Part shown: in pieces, positions 5,149-11,874 of the stretch
How the letters are laid out: each line of letters opens with the position of its first letter
Position numbering within the stretch: the first letter of the stretch is position 1
Source: SIG588 sp045599305
GTDB lineage: Bacteria > Bacillota > Clostridia > Oscillospirales > Acutalibacteraceae
Direction of reading: 5' to 3'
Assembly: GCA_045599305.1 (NCBI GenBank)
Contig: JAZRVU010000006.1
Location: 1 to 13,139, forward strand
DNA length: 13,139 nucleotides
The notes under the pieces: model-generated
Databases searched by the model: none
Seen by the model: only the letters and a program-made list of their open reading frames with translations
What the model was told of the DNA's origin: nothing
Position numbers and translations under genes: made by a program

Positions 5149-6179
5149 TCTGACACCCCCACATAGGCCGCCAGCAGATCCAGCGTGGCAAGCACGCCCT
5201 TCATATGGGTGCGCTCGTAGCCGTGGGAGGCGTAGACGCCCGACCCGACCACACAGTGCCGCACGTCCCAGCCCGCCGACAGGGCGGCGTCGGCGTCCGA
5301 GCCGTAATAGGGGTAGACGTCCACGGCATAGTCGATGCCCCGGTCACGGGCGGCGGCGATGAGCGCGGTGGTGACGGCGTAGTCTGACGGGCCGGCGCTG
5401 TCCTTGGCGCAGATGGAGACCTGCGTTTCGGCGCAGTCCACCCCGGCGCCCACACAGCCCATGTCCACGCTGATGACCTCTTCGGTATCGACGGGGATGC
5501 CGGAGGCCGCGCCGTGCCCGACCTCTTCATAGACCGAGATGAACAGCGTGACCCGGCGGCGCAGGCTCAGCGCGCCGGTGCTCACCTGCCGCGCGAGCGC
5601 CAGCAGGATGACCACGCTGAGTTTATCGTCGAGGAAACGGCTCTTGATGAAGCCGCTTTCGGTGATGACGGTGCGCGGGTCGGCGCAGACATAATCGCCC
5701 ACCCGGATGCCCAGCGCCTCGGTCTCCTCGCGGGATGCGGTCAGCTCGTCCGGTACCAGCTCCATACCGGAAAAATCGCGCTTGGCATCGCCGTAATTCT
5801 TGTTGACGTGGATGGAGGGATCGCACAACTGAAAACAGCCGGTGTAGGTCTTGTCGCCGAAGCGGGGATAGATGGTGAAATTTTCGGCCTCGGTATTTTC
5901 GGCGCGCAGGCCGCCCACCGGCGTCAGGCGCAGCCGGCCGTTCGATTTCACCTCGGCCACCATGGCGCCCAGCGTGTCGATGTGCGCCGACAGCACCAGC
6001 GGCTCCCCCTCGCCGCCGAGCGGACAGACCACGCATCCCTTGCGTGTCTTTTCGGGGGCAAAGCCCATGCCGGTCAGTTCATTTATGACAAAATCGGCCG
6101 CGCGGTCGGTAAAGCCGCTGGGACTGGGCACCGCCATCAGCGCGGGCAGCGTTCTTTTGATATATTCCGTCGTTTCCAT
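5145..6179 (-). CDS. M42 family metallopeptidase (glutamyl aminopeptidase-like)
   Basis: A cytosolic dinuclear-metal aminopeptidase of family M42, the TET/PepA/FrvX-type enzymes that usually form dodecamers and trim peptides. All metal and catalytic positions are present in the 344-aa protein: H66 and D68 in AHIDTLG, D184 in FLDDK, the E218-E219 pair in YEEVG (E218 as base), D239 in VDMG and H325 in RTHMKG. The start at 6179 is chosen because AAAGGAG sits nine bases upstream; the longer open frame has no ribosome binding site and would run over the promoter. A strong promoter lies just upstream and the gene overlaps the Gfo/Idh gene by 4 bp. Some M42 proteins are annotated as endoglucanases, which is historical. 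Confidence 0.93.
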   Translation of the reverse strand: METTEYIKRTLPALMAVPSPSGFTDRAADFVINELTGMGFAPEKTRKGCVVCPLGGEGEPLVLSAHIDTLGAMVAEVKSNGRLRLTPVGGLRAENTEAENFTIYPRFGDKTYTGCFQLCDPSIHVNKNYGDAKRDFSGMELVPDELTASREETEALGIRVGDYVCADPRTVITESGFIKSRFLDDKLSVVILLALARQVSTGALSLRRRVTLFISVYEEVGHGAASGIPVDTEEVISVDMGCVGAGVDCAETQVSICAKDSAGPSDYAVTTALIAAARDRGIDYAVDVYPYYGSDADAALSAGWDVRHCVVGSGVYASHGYERTHMKGVLATLDLLAAYVGVSE

Positions 6180-6201
6180 ACACACACGCTCCTTTGGCCC
6201 T

Positions 6202-6230
6202 ATCATAGCACGCTTTTGCCGAATTGACAA
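6202..6230 (-). promoter_or_regulatory. Promoter of the M42-Gfo/Idh operon
   Basis: On the minus strand TTGTCA (6225-6230), 17 bp, TATGAT (6202-6207). It lies just upstream of the AAAGGAG ribosome binding site, so the leader is about 20 nt. It is back to back with the plus-strand promoter at 6239-6267. Confidence 0.88.
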
Positions 6231-6238
6231 GCCCGCCC

Positions 6239-6267
6239 TTGACTTTTGAGGCATAAAAGGGTATGAT
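6239..6267 (+). promoter_or_regulatory. Promoter of the TSCPD gene
   Basis: TTGACT (6239-6244), 17 bp, TATGAT (6262-6267), with a predicted start near 6274. Its -35 box is only 8 bp from the -35 box of the divergent promoter. Both promoters have the same TATGAT -10. Confidence 0.88.
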
Positions 6268-6290
6268 GAAAAGGAAAGGACGGGATCATC

Positions 6291-6539
6291 ATGACCTATC
6301 AGCATCAAAACCGGGGCACCTGCTCACGCGGGGTGACCTTTGACATTGAAGACGGCGTCGTGCGCAACGTGCAGTTCGAGGGCGGCTGTTCCGGCAACAC
6401 GCAGGGCGTGGCGCGCTTAGTGGAGGGGATGCCCGCCGCCGAAGCGGTGCGGCGCCTTTCCGGCATCCGCTGCGGCTTCAAGCCCACCTCCTGCCCCGAT
6501 CAACTGGCGCAGGCCATCGCCGAAGCGATTGGCAAATAA
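6291..6539 (+). CDS. TSCPD domain protein (TIGR03905-type four-cysteine protein)
   Basis: A small 82-residue protein of the TSCPD family. The full-length layout includes YQHQNRGTCSRGVTFDIEDGVV, GGCSGNTQG (31-39), IRCGFKPTSCPDQLA (59-73) and four conserved cysteines (C11, C33, C61, C68), which suggest a metal-binding fold. The same domain occurs at the C terminus of vitamin B12-dependent ribonucleotide reductases, but the stand-alone protein has no established role. AGGAAAGGA lies 10 bp before the ATG and a consensus promoter lies upstream. A GNAT gene follows after 16 bp without a terminator. Confidence 0.9.
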   Translation: MTYQHQNRGTCSRGVTFDIEDGVVRNVQFEGGCSGNTQGVARLVEGMPAAEAVRRLSGIRCGFKPTSCPDQLAQAIAEAIGK

Positions 6540-6555
6540 GAATCAAGGAATCTAA

Positions 6556-7065
6556 ATGATAATAGAAACAGAAAGACTGATCATCAAAAAATTCGATCTG
6601 AGCATGACGAAGGCAGTTCATGAAAATTCGCTGGATGATGACACCCGGAGATTCGTACCGGATGAAGTGTTTGAGACCCAAGACGACGCCAGAGAGACGA
6701 TCGAGTTCCTGATGAGCCAATACGCATCCGAGGATGGCCCTCTTGTGTATCCGATAGTAACAAAGAAGAATGAAAACATCGGATATGTGCAGCTTGCGCC
6801 GATAGAGGACGGTTGGGAGATCGGATATCATATTGCCGAAAAATATACGGGGAACGGATATGCTACAGAAGCGGTTTGTGCTTTTTTGCCTGTCATTGCC
6901 GAAAAGAAATCCCTTTCTGCAATATATGGAATATGCTTGCAGGAGAACATTGCTTCGGTAAGAGTAATGGAGAAATGCGGATTCGAAAATCTCTACAGCG
7001 GCACAGGAGAATACCAGGGTGCGCATCGAAAGATCGTGAAGAACATTTGGAGAAAACAACCGTAA
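6556..7065 (+). CDS. GNAT family N-acetyltransferase (RimJ/RimL-like)
   Basis: A probable acetyl-CoA-dependent N-acetyltransferase of the RimJ/RimL type; acceptors in this group include ribosomal protein N termini, amino acids and small amines, and the acceptor here is unknown. The 169-residue protein begins with the typical ETERLIIKKF strand. It has IGYVQL (beta 4), the acetyl-CoA loop in EKYTGNGYATEAV (about residues 95-107) and ENIASVRVMEKCGF near the C terminus. AAGGAA lies before the ATG. The gene has clearly lower GC content and more A-ending codons than its neighbours, which suggests acquisition by transfer. It is probably cotranscribed with the TSCPD gene. Confidence 0.92.
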   Translation: MIIETERLIIKKFDLSMTKAVHENSLDDDTRRFVPDEVFETQDDARETIEFLMSQYASEDGPLVYPIVTKKNENIGYVQLAPIEDGWEIGYHIAEKYTGNGYATEAVCAFLPVIAEKKSLSAIYGICLQENIASVRVMEKCGFENLYSGTGEYQGAHRKIVKNIWRKQP

Positions 7066-7082
7066 AGTTATTGATACGTCAA

Positions 7083-7122
7083 ATAACGAAACGCCCCGCC
7101 GGACGGCGGGGCGTTTCGTTAT
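7083..7122. terminator. 18-bp perfect hairpin between convergent genes
   Basis: Bases 7083-7100 pair without mismatch to 7105-7122 around a GGAC loop. The stem has a GC core flanked by AT-rich ends (GTTTCGTTAT), which can supply the U-rich side in either direction. It lies 17 bp after the GNAT stop and downstream of the minus-strand hydrolase gene, so it probably serves both. Confidence 0.75.
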
Positions 7123-7147
7123 GCTTATCCCATCTGCAAGGCGGTTT

Positions 7148-7178
7148 GGTGCCCCGCCGCACGGCACCTTTCATTTTT
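7148..7178 (+). terminator. Weak second hairpin with T tract
   Basis: GGTGCC (7148-7153) pairs with GGCACC (7163-7168) around a 9-nt loop and is followed on the plus strand by TTTCATTTTT. It may back up the stronger hairpin at 7083-7122. It overlaps the stop codon of the minus-strand hydrolase gene. Confidence 0.4.
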
Positions 7179-7935
7179 GCACGGCGCGCTTTATGAAGGC
7201 GGCCAGATCATCGGCGTAAAACGCCTTGCCGCAATAGGAACAGTGCCGCTCGTTTTCGTACACCTTGAAAGTCAGGCGGGCAGGGTCAAAGCCGAAGTGC
7301 AGCAGGGCGGTGCGCAGCACCTCCAGCTGCTCGCGGCGGTTGACCATGTCGTGATCCGCGGCGGCGATGAACAGATGCGGCTCGGATGCGGGATGGGCAA
7401 ACGGCTCACGCAGATAGAAAAGCGGCGCCGTCTCGTCGATCAGGACGCAGCGCGGATCGAGCCCTTTTTCATATTTGAGATAATTGAAATGGGTGGTGGG
7501 CTGACCGGCATCGAAAAACCAGCCGGCGATCTCTTCCTGTCCCACTCCGACATTCTGCAAAAACGCCGGGCAGAAGTGCAGCATCAGGGACAGATAGCCG
7601 CCGGCGGAGGAGCCGCCGACCACCAGTCCGCCGGCGCAGGGAGCCAGCGGGCTTTCCCGCAGCACGAACCGCACCGCGCGGGCGACGTCCTCAAGATAGT
7701 CGGGGTAACGGGCGGCGGGATAGAGCCGATAATCGACGGCGACAAACGCCACCCCCTGCGCGGTGAGCCGGGCCGCCTGTACGGCGCCGCCCTCGCGGGA
7801 ACCGCCCTCCAGTCCGCCGCCGTGGATATAGAGATAGACCGGCGTGGCGGGGCTCATGTCGTCGGGCGTGTAGATATCGAGCAGGCAGATGTCCGGGTGC
7901 GCCGGATCATAGACGAGGCCACGCTGTGTGTTCAT
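7171..7935 (-). CDS. Alpha/beta hydrolase (carboxylesterase-like)
   Basis: An esterase-type alpha/beta hydrolase of the Abhydrolase_3 / BD-FAE-like group, 254 aa, without signal peptide. The oxyanion-hole motif HGGG is at 38-41, followed by VDYRLYP (68-73). The nucleophile elbow GGSSAGG is at 107-113, with S110 as nucleophile. The acid is D194 or D196 in AADHDMV and the base is H231 in ENERHCSYC. The ATG at 7935 overlaps the stop of the upstream membrane-protein gene by 4 bp; a longer open frame upstream merely reads through that gene out of frame. The substrate is unknown; acyl esters of sugars or amides are typical for the group. Confidence 0.88.
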   Translation of the reverse strand: MNTQRGLVYDPAHPDICLLDIYTPDDMSPATPVYLYIHGGGLEGGSREGGAVQAARLTAQGVAFVAVDYRLYPAARYPDYLEDVARAVRFVLRESPLAPCAGGLVVGGSSAGGYLSLMLHFCPAFLQNVGVGQEEIAGWFFDAGQPTTHFNYLKYEKGLDPRCVLIDETAPLFYLREPFAHPASEPHLFIAAADHDMVNRREQLEVLRTALLHFGFDPARLTFKVYENERHCSYCGKAFYADDLAAFIKRAVQK

Positions 7936-8222
7936 GCCGCCGCCTCCATCTTGTCCAGCCGGCGGTTGCGGAAATAGAGGGCGATGTCCACGCCGACCAT
8001 GAGCAGATTGAGCACATAGAACACGGCGGGATAGCGCAGAGTGCCGCTCTGCGCCCACTCGATGGCCTTCCACGCCACGCCGCAGACATAGCCGAACTCG
8101 ATGAGCAGCATGAAGGGCAGGCTTTTGCCCCGTGCGGTGCGCGAGCGCCACGATTTGGCGATGGAAAGCGGCCACGACAGGCCGAAACTGATGACCATGA
8201 GGGCTTCCAGAAGTTCTGTCAT
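7932..8222 (-). CDS. Small membrane protein, three helices, PQ-loop-like
   Basis: A 96-residue protein with three hydrophobic segments (about residues 5-23, 36-54 and 64-86) separated by short charged loops (KSWRSRTARGKS and a final FRNRRLDK). The helix 1-loop pattern FGLSWPLSIAKSWRSRTARGKSL, containing P and SxxxGKSL, resembles a single PQ-loop/SemiSWEET repeat. This is a resemblance rather than a firm assignment, and transport has not been shown. AAAAGGAGAG lies 7 bp before the ATG. The gene overlaps the hydrolase gene by 4 bp. No own promoter was found between it and the yebC terminator, so expression may rely on read-through. Confidence 0.8.
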   Translation of the reverse strand: MTELLEALMVISFGLSWPLSIAKSWRSRTARGKSLPFMLLIEFGYVCGVAWKAIEWAQSGTLRYPAVFYVLNLLMVGVDIALYFRNRRLDKMEAAA

Positions 8223-8242
8223 AAAATATCTCTCCTTTTCTT

Positions 8243-8280
8243 AAAAAAGAGCGGTGCGCCGGCGGCACATCGCTCTTTTT
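8243..8280 (-). terminator. Terminator after yebC
   Basis: AAAAAGAGCG pairs with CGCTCTTTTT, continued by an inner GTGC/GCAC stem. On the minus strand the hairpin closes with CGCTCTTTTTT, giving a U tract just behind the yebC stop. Confidence 0.88.
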
Positions 8281-8286
8281 GGATGC

Positions 8287-9027
8287 TTATTCTTCGTCGT
8301 CGGGACGCTCCCAGTTGTGCCACACGTTCTGCACGTCGTCGTTATCCTCGAGCATTTCGAGCAGTTTGTCCATCTTGATGGCCAGTTCGGGATCGTCGAT
8401 GGCGGAATAGACGTCCGGCACCATGGCGACATCGGCGGAGACGAATTCATAGCCCTTGGCCTGCAGCGCTTCGCAGACGGCGGTGAAATCGTCCGGCTCG
8501 GTGGTGATCTCGAACACGTCGCCGTCGGTGGCGAAGTCGGCCGCGCCGGCTTCCAGCGCATCCTCCATCACGGTGTCCTCGTCGAGCCCCTCGGCCTCGA
8601 CGGCGAGCACGCCCTTCTGGTGGAACATGAACGATACGCAGCCGTTCTGACCCAGGTTGCCGCCGTATTTATCGAAATAGTGGCGGATATCGCCGGCGGT
8701 GCGGTTGCGGTTGTCGGTCAGCGTCTCCACGATGACGGCGATGCCGCTGGGACCGTAGCCCTCATACTGCAGCGCCTCATACTCCGCGCCGCTGCCCTCG
8801 CCGGCCGCCTTTTTGATGATGCGGTCGATGTTATCGTTGGGCACGTTGTTGGCCTTCGCCTTGGCAATGGCCGCCTGCAGTTTGGAGTTGGAGGCCGGAT
8901 CGGGGCCGCCGCCCTCTTTCACCGCCACGGCCAGTTCGCGGCCGATCTTGGTGAAGATCTTGGCACGGGCGCCGTCGGTTTTCTCTTTTTTACGTTTGAT
9001 GTTGTTCCATTTCGAATGTCCGGACAT
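8287..9027 (-). CDS. yebC: YebC/PmpR family protein
   Basis: A full-length 246-aa member of the YebC family. It shows the hallmark N-terminus MSGHSKWNNIKRKKEKTDGARAK followed by FTKIGRELAVAVKEGG, then NVPNDNIDRIIKKAAG, the YEGYGPSG motif and the acidic C-terminal domain (MLEDNDDVQNVWHNW). The family was long annotated as a transcriptional regulator; more recent work links members to translation, relieving ribosomes that stall on proline-rich stretches. AAAGGGGA precedes the ATG by 7 bp. The gene has its own promoter (9081-9109) and terminator (8243-8280), so it can be expressed independently of the sugar operon upstream. Confidence 0.96.
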   Translation of the reverse strand: MSGHSKWNNIKRKKEKTDGARAKIFTKIGRELAVAVKEGGGPDPASNSKLQAAIAKAKANNVPNDNIDRIIKKAAGEGSGAEYEALQYEGYGPSGIAVIVETLTDNRNRTAGDIRHYFDKYGGNLGQNGCVSFMFHQKGVLAVEAEGLDEDTVMEDALEAGAADFATDGDVFEITTEPDDFTAVCEALQAKGYEFVSADVAMVPDVYSAIDDPELAIKMDKLLEMLEDNDDVQNVWHNWERPDDEE

Positions 9028-9080
9028 GGAAAAATCCCCTTTTCATGGTTTCGCGGCGGATGATCGCCGCATACAGATGC

Positions 9081-9109
9081 AGTATAGCACATTCCGGGCG
9101 GTTATGCAA
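9081..9109 (-). promoter_or_regulatory. yebC: Promoter of yebC
   Basis: On the minus strand TTGCAT (9104-9109), 17 bp, TATACT (9081-9086), with a predicted start near 9074, about 47 nt before the yebC ATG. The -35 box lies 8 bp from the stop codon of the upstream EEP gene, with no terminator between. Confidence 0.85.
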
Positions 9110-9116
9110 TCCTTTT

Positions 9117-9893
9117 TTACAAATTCAGCGAAACCGCCACGGGATAGTGGTCGGAAAGCCACACACCGGCGCGGTCGCCGTCCCAACGGGTGACGGTACG
9201 CGGCAGAGCGGCGGTGGCGGCATCGGCAAAGATGTAGTCGATCTTATCGGCACTGCGGCCATAGTTGTGGAAGGTCACCGTGACCTCCTCGGTGAGCTCC
9301 GTCAGCGGGAACTCCGCGTTTTCGCGGCAGAAGGCGATCGGCTCGGACGCCGGCTTCGCGTTGAAATCGCCCAGCAAAAAGACGGGGTAATCCCCCTTTG
9401 CGCGGTCGGCCGCCATGCGGGCGATCACCGGGCGGATGCCGCGCACGCGGGCATCGTCGCTGACATGGTCGAGGTGGACGTTATAGACCCGCACCATCTG
9501 TCCGTCCGCCCGCCGCTTGAGCAGGACACACTGGCAGATGCGCGGGCAGCTGCTCTGCCCCTCGTAGCGGGATCCGGGGACGTCCGGCGTGGGAGACAGC
9601 CAGAAGAAATCATTGGTCAGCAGATAAAAGCTCTCCCGCCGCACGGCGATGGCCAGCCCCTCGCCGTCGTAATTGGCGCCCCGCTGATCGAACAGCAGGT
9701 CATAGGCCGGCAGATGCGGCTTTAAAAAATCCACCGATATCTCGGTCGCCTCCTGAAAGGCGATCACATCCGGCTGCTCCTGCTCGATGCGGTGCAGGAT
9801 GCTGCCCACCCGGTTCCAGAAGCAGTTGACCCCGTCCTGCTCGTCGCTGTAGACGCAGCGCAGGTTGTATGTTACGATCTTGAAATTTTCCAT
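9117..9893 (-). CDS. Endonuclease/exonuclease/phosphatase (EEP) family protein
   Basis: A metal-dependent phosphoesterase fold of the DNase I/EEP superfamily, 258 aa, without signal peptide. The catalytic set is visible: N10 in TYNLR, E48 in AFQEAT, VYNVHLDH in the middle, LLGDFNA, DKIDYIF and the C-terminal LSDHYPV. Stand-alone EEP proteins of this kind occur beside sugar-metabolism genes and may act on phosphorylated sugars, inositol phosphates or lipids rather than DNA; the substrate here is unknown. The ATG at 9893 is chosen because GGGAG lies 9 bp upstream; an ATG four codons earlier touches that box. It follows the isomerase gene after a 62-bp gap with a hairpin. Confidence 0.88.
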   Translation of the reverse strand: MENFKIVTYNLRCVYSDEQDGVNCFWNRVGSILHRIEQEQPDVIAFQEATEISVDFLKPHLPAYDLLFDQRGANYDGEGLAIAVRRESFYLLTNDFFWLSPTPDVPGSRYEGQSSCPRICQCVLLKRRADGQMVRVYNVHLDHVSDDARVRGIRPVIARMAADRAKGDYPVFLLGDFNAKPASEPIAFCRENAEFPLTELTEEVTVTFHNYGRSADKIDYIFADAATAALPRTVTRWDGDRAGVWLSDHYPVAVSLNL

Positions 9894-9916
9894 GACAGTC
9901 ATCTCCCGTTGCCAAA

Positions 9917-9946
9917 GCGGGGAAGGAGCCAATGCTCCTCCCCCGC
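9917..9946 (-). terminator. Terminator-like hairpin inside the sugar operon
   Basis: A 13-bp stem with one G-T pair (9917-9929 with 9934-9946) and a 4-nt loop lies between the isomerase and EEP genes. On the minus strand it is followed only by TTTGG, a poor U tract. It may attenuate or stabilise the mRNA rather than end it. On the plus strand it is followed by CGTTTT. Confidence 0.5.
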
Positions 9947-9955
9947 CCGTTTTGA

Positions 9956-10783
9956 TCATTCTTCGCGCAGAAAGCGCAGGCCGTCGTGCAGCGCGGCCAG
10001 ACAGGGCTCCGGCCCCTCGAACTCCACCGTGACAAAGCCGTCATACCCGGCCGCACGCAGAGCGTCAAGGCAGGCTTTGGTGGGCACGATCCCCTGCCCC
10101 ACCACGGTGCCGCGCAGATGACGGCCGCCGCGGGTGGTGATGTTGTCCCGCTCCACCAACACGAAATCCTTGGCGTGGGCGTGGAACGCATAGGGCGCGC
10201 CCGTTTTGGTGGCGGCGAGGGAGTCCTCGTCCACGCACTGGAAGTTGCCCACGTCCACCAGCCAGCCGAAATTCGGGTGTGCAACCGCTTCGACGATCGC
10301 CTTGATGCGGGCGGAATCCTGGCAGATGAGGCCGTGATTTTCGGTGCAGGTCTTCACGCCCTTTTCGGCGGCATAGCAGGTGACCTCACGGAACCGGGCG
10401 ACCACCTGATCGAAATACTTTTCGAAGGTCGGGTCGGCATCCCCGGCGGGGAAAGCGAAATAGGCGTCATGCCGCATGACGGGGGCACCCAGTGCCGCCG
10501 CCACATCGACCTGCCCTTTCAGACGGGCAAGCTCGGCCGGCCAATCCTCGGCCAGCAGATTCGCGCCCACGGCGTAGCAGACGATGGGCAGACCCACCCG
10601 GTCGGCCTCCTGCCGCAGCCGGACGGCATAGTCGAGCGCCGTCTCGCCCGCGGGCGGGCAGAGATCGGTGAACTCGATGCCCTCGAACCCCAGCGCGGCG
10701 GCCAGCGAAATGACCGACAGCTGCGTCTGCGCGCCGGAGTTGATCAGCTGGGAAAAACTGTAGGAGGTGACGGAATATTTCAT
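9956..10783 (-). CDS. Sugar phosphate isomerase/epimerase-like TIM barrel protein
   Basis: A 275-aa member of the xylose isomerase-like / AP endonuclease family 2 TIM-barrel superfamily (IolE, IolI, Hyi and keto-sugar epimerase relatives). The expected metal-site set is visible: E148 in CTENHG, D177 in WLVDVGNF, H203 in HAHAKDF and E254 in TVEFEGPE. It probably isomerises or epimerises a keto-sugar, or cleaves an oxidised glycoside, made by the neighbouring dehydrogenase; the exact reaction is not readable. The start overlaps the Gfo/Idh gene by ATGA, so it is translationally coupled. It differs clearly from the second isomerase-like gene at 11871-12728, so the two are not a recent duplication. 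Confidence 0.87.
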   Translation of the reverse strand: MKYSVTSYSFSQLINSGAQTQLSVISLAAALGFEGIEFTDLCPPAGETALDYAVRLRQEADRVGLPIVCYAVGANLLAEDWPAELARLKGQVDVAAALGAPVMRHDAYFAFPAGDADPTFEKYFDQVVARFREVTCYAAEKGVKTCTENHGLICQDSARIKAIVEAVAHPNFGWLVDVGNFQCVDEDSLAATKTGAPYAFHAHAKDFVLVERDNITTRGGRHLRGTVVGQGIVPTKACLDALRAAGYDGFVTVEFEGPEPCLAALHDGLRFLREE

Positions 10784-11874
10784 TTGATGATGACCTCCTG
10801 ACCCGTGCGGGCGGACTCATAGATGGCGTCGAGGATCTTCATGACCCAGATGCCGTCCTCGGCCGAGGCGCGGCAGGGGGTACCGTTGAGGGCACAGTCG
10901 GCAAAATGCGCCATCTCGTTGACGAACATATCGTCGCCGGTGTTGATGATGGGGTCGATGTTCACCATGCGGTCGTGGCGAGTGGTAAAGACCTGCGGAC
11001 GGTCGCCCAGCGAAATGCCGCCCTTGGTGCCGAACAGCATCTTCTGCGCGTTGTCCGGGCCATTGAGCGAATAGGACGTCTCCAGCAGGGTGACGGCGCC
11101 GTTATCATAGCGGATGAGCGCGGTGCCGAAGTCCTCGACATCCATCACGCCGTTATCGAATTTATTGGGCAGCGGCGACCAGCCGACCGAGTTTTTCAGT
11201 TCGGGGCGGAAACCGATCTTGTCCGACGCCATGGCATAGACCGACACAGGCTTGGGCAGACCCATGAGCAGGCGGGTCTGGTCGATGACGTGGACGCCCA
11301 GGTCGATGATGGGGCCGCCGCCGGAACGGGCCTTGTCACAGAACCAGCCGCCGGGCGCGCCGTGACGGCGCACATAGGAGGCCTTGGCGTAGTAGATCTC
11401 ACCGAGGTCTTCGGCGTATTCCTGCGCGATGGCGGTCTCCTGCGAGAAGCGCAGCACGAAGCCGATCATGAGCAGACGGCCGGCCTTTTCGGCGGCCTCT
11501 TTCATGGCGGTGGCCTGTGCGGCGTTGAAAGCCATCGGCTTTTCGCACAGCACGTGCAGGCCGTGCTCCAGCGCGTAGATGGCACATTCCGCATGGTTGC
11601 AGTTCCACACGCAGACATCCGCCGCGTCCAGCTCCTCGGCGGCGATCATCTCCTGCATGGAGGTGTAGCGCTTGGCGATGCCGAAGCGGTCACAGGTGAG
11701 GTTCAGCCGCTCCTCGTCGATGTCGCAGGCGGCCACGATCTCCACATCGGGCACATGGCGGTAGGCGTCCAGATGAATACCGGCGATGTTACCGGCGCCG
11801 ATCATACCGACGCGCAGTTTACGGCCGGAAGACTCCGCTTTCTTTTCGTAGGTTTGCATGACAGGTTCGCTCAT
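10780..11874 (-). CDS. Gfo/Idh/MocA family dehydrogenase
   Basis: A 364-aa NAD(P)-dependent oxidoreductase of the MviM type. It has the Rossmann motif GMIGAGNIAGIH (23-34), acidic D51/D53 at the end of beta 2 (ACDIDEERL), CEKPMAF (110-116, K112 catalytic) and GGGPIIDLGVHVIDQ (185-199) with D191 and H195, the standard catalytic Asp and His. The ATG at 11874 is supported by AGGAGGG about 7 bp upstream and by the ATGA overlap with the preceding isomerase gene. Together with the two flanking isomerase-like genes it probably oxidises a sugar, inositol or glycoside to a keto form. The unrelated-branch paralog at 4153-5148 has Tyr in place of this His. Confidence 0.92.
   Translation of the reverse strand: MSEPVMQTYEKKAESSGRKLRVGMIGAGNIAGIHLDAYRHVPDVEIVAACDIDEERLNLTCDRFGIAKRYTSMQEMIAAEELDAADVCVWNCNHAECAIYALEHGLHVLCEKPMAFNAAQATAMKEAAEKAGRLLMIGFVLRFSQETAIAQEYAEDLGEIYYAKASYVRRHGAPGGWFCDKARSGGGPIIDLGVHVIDQTRLLMGLPKPVSVYAMASDKIGFRPELKNSVGWSPLPNKFDNGVMDVEDFGTALIRYDNGAVTLLETSYSLNGPDNAQKMLFGTKGGISLGDRPQVFTTRHDRMVNIDPIINTGDDMFVNEMAHFADCALNGTPCRASAEDGIWVMKILDAIYESARTGQEVIIK

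Noticed and set aside
7936..8268. Upstream extension of the alpha/beta hydrolase open frame
   Set aside because: The extra 111 residues are an out-of-frame reading of the small membrane-protein gene. The ATG at 7935 with the 4-bp overlap explains the start.
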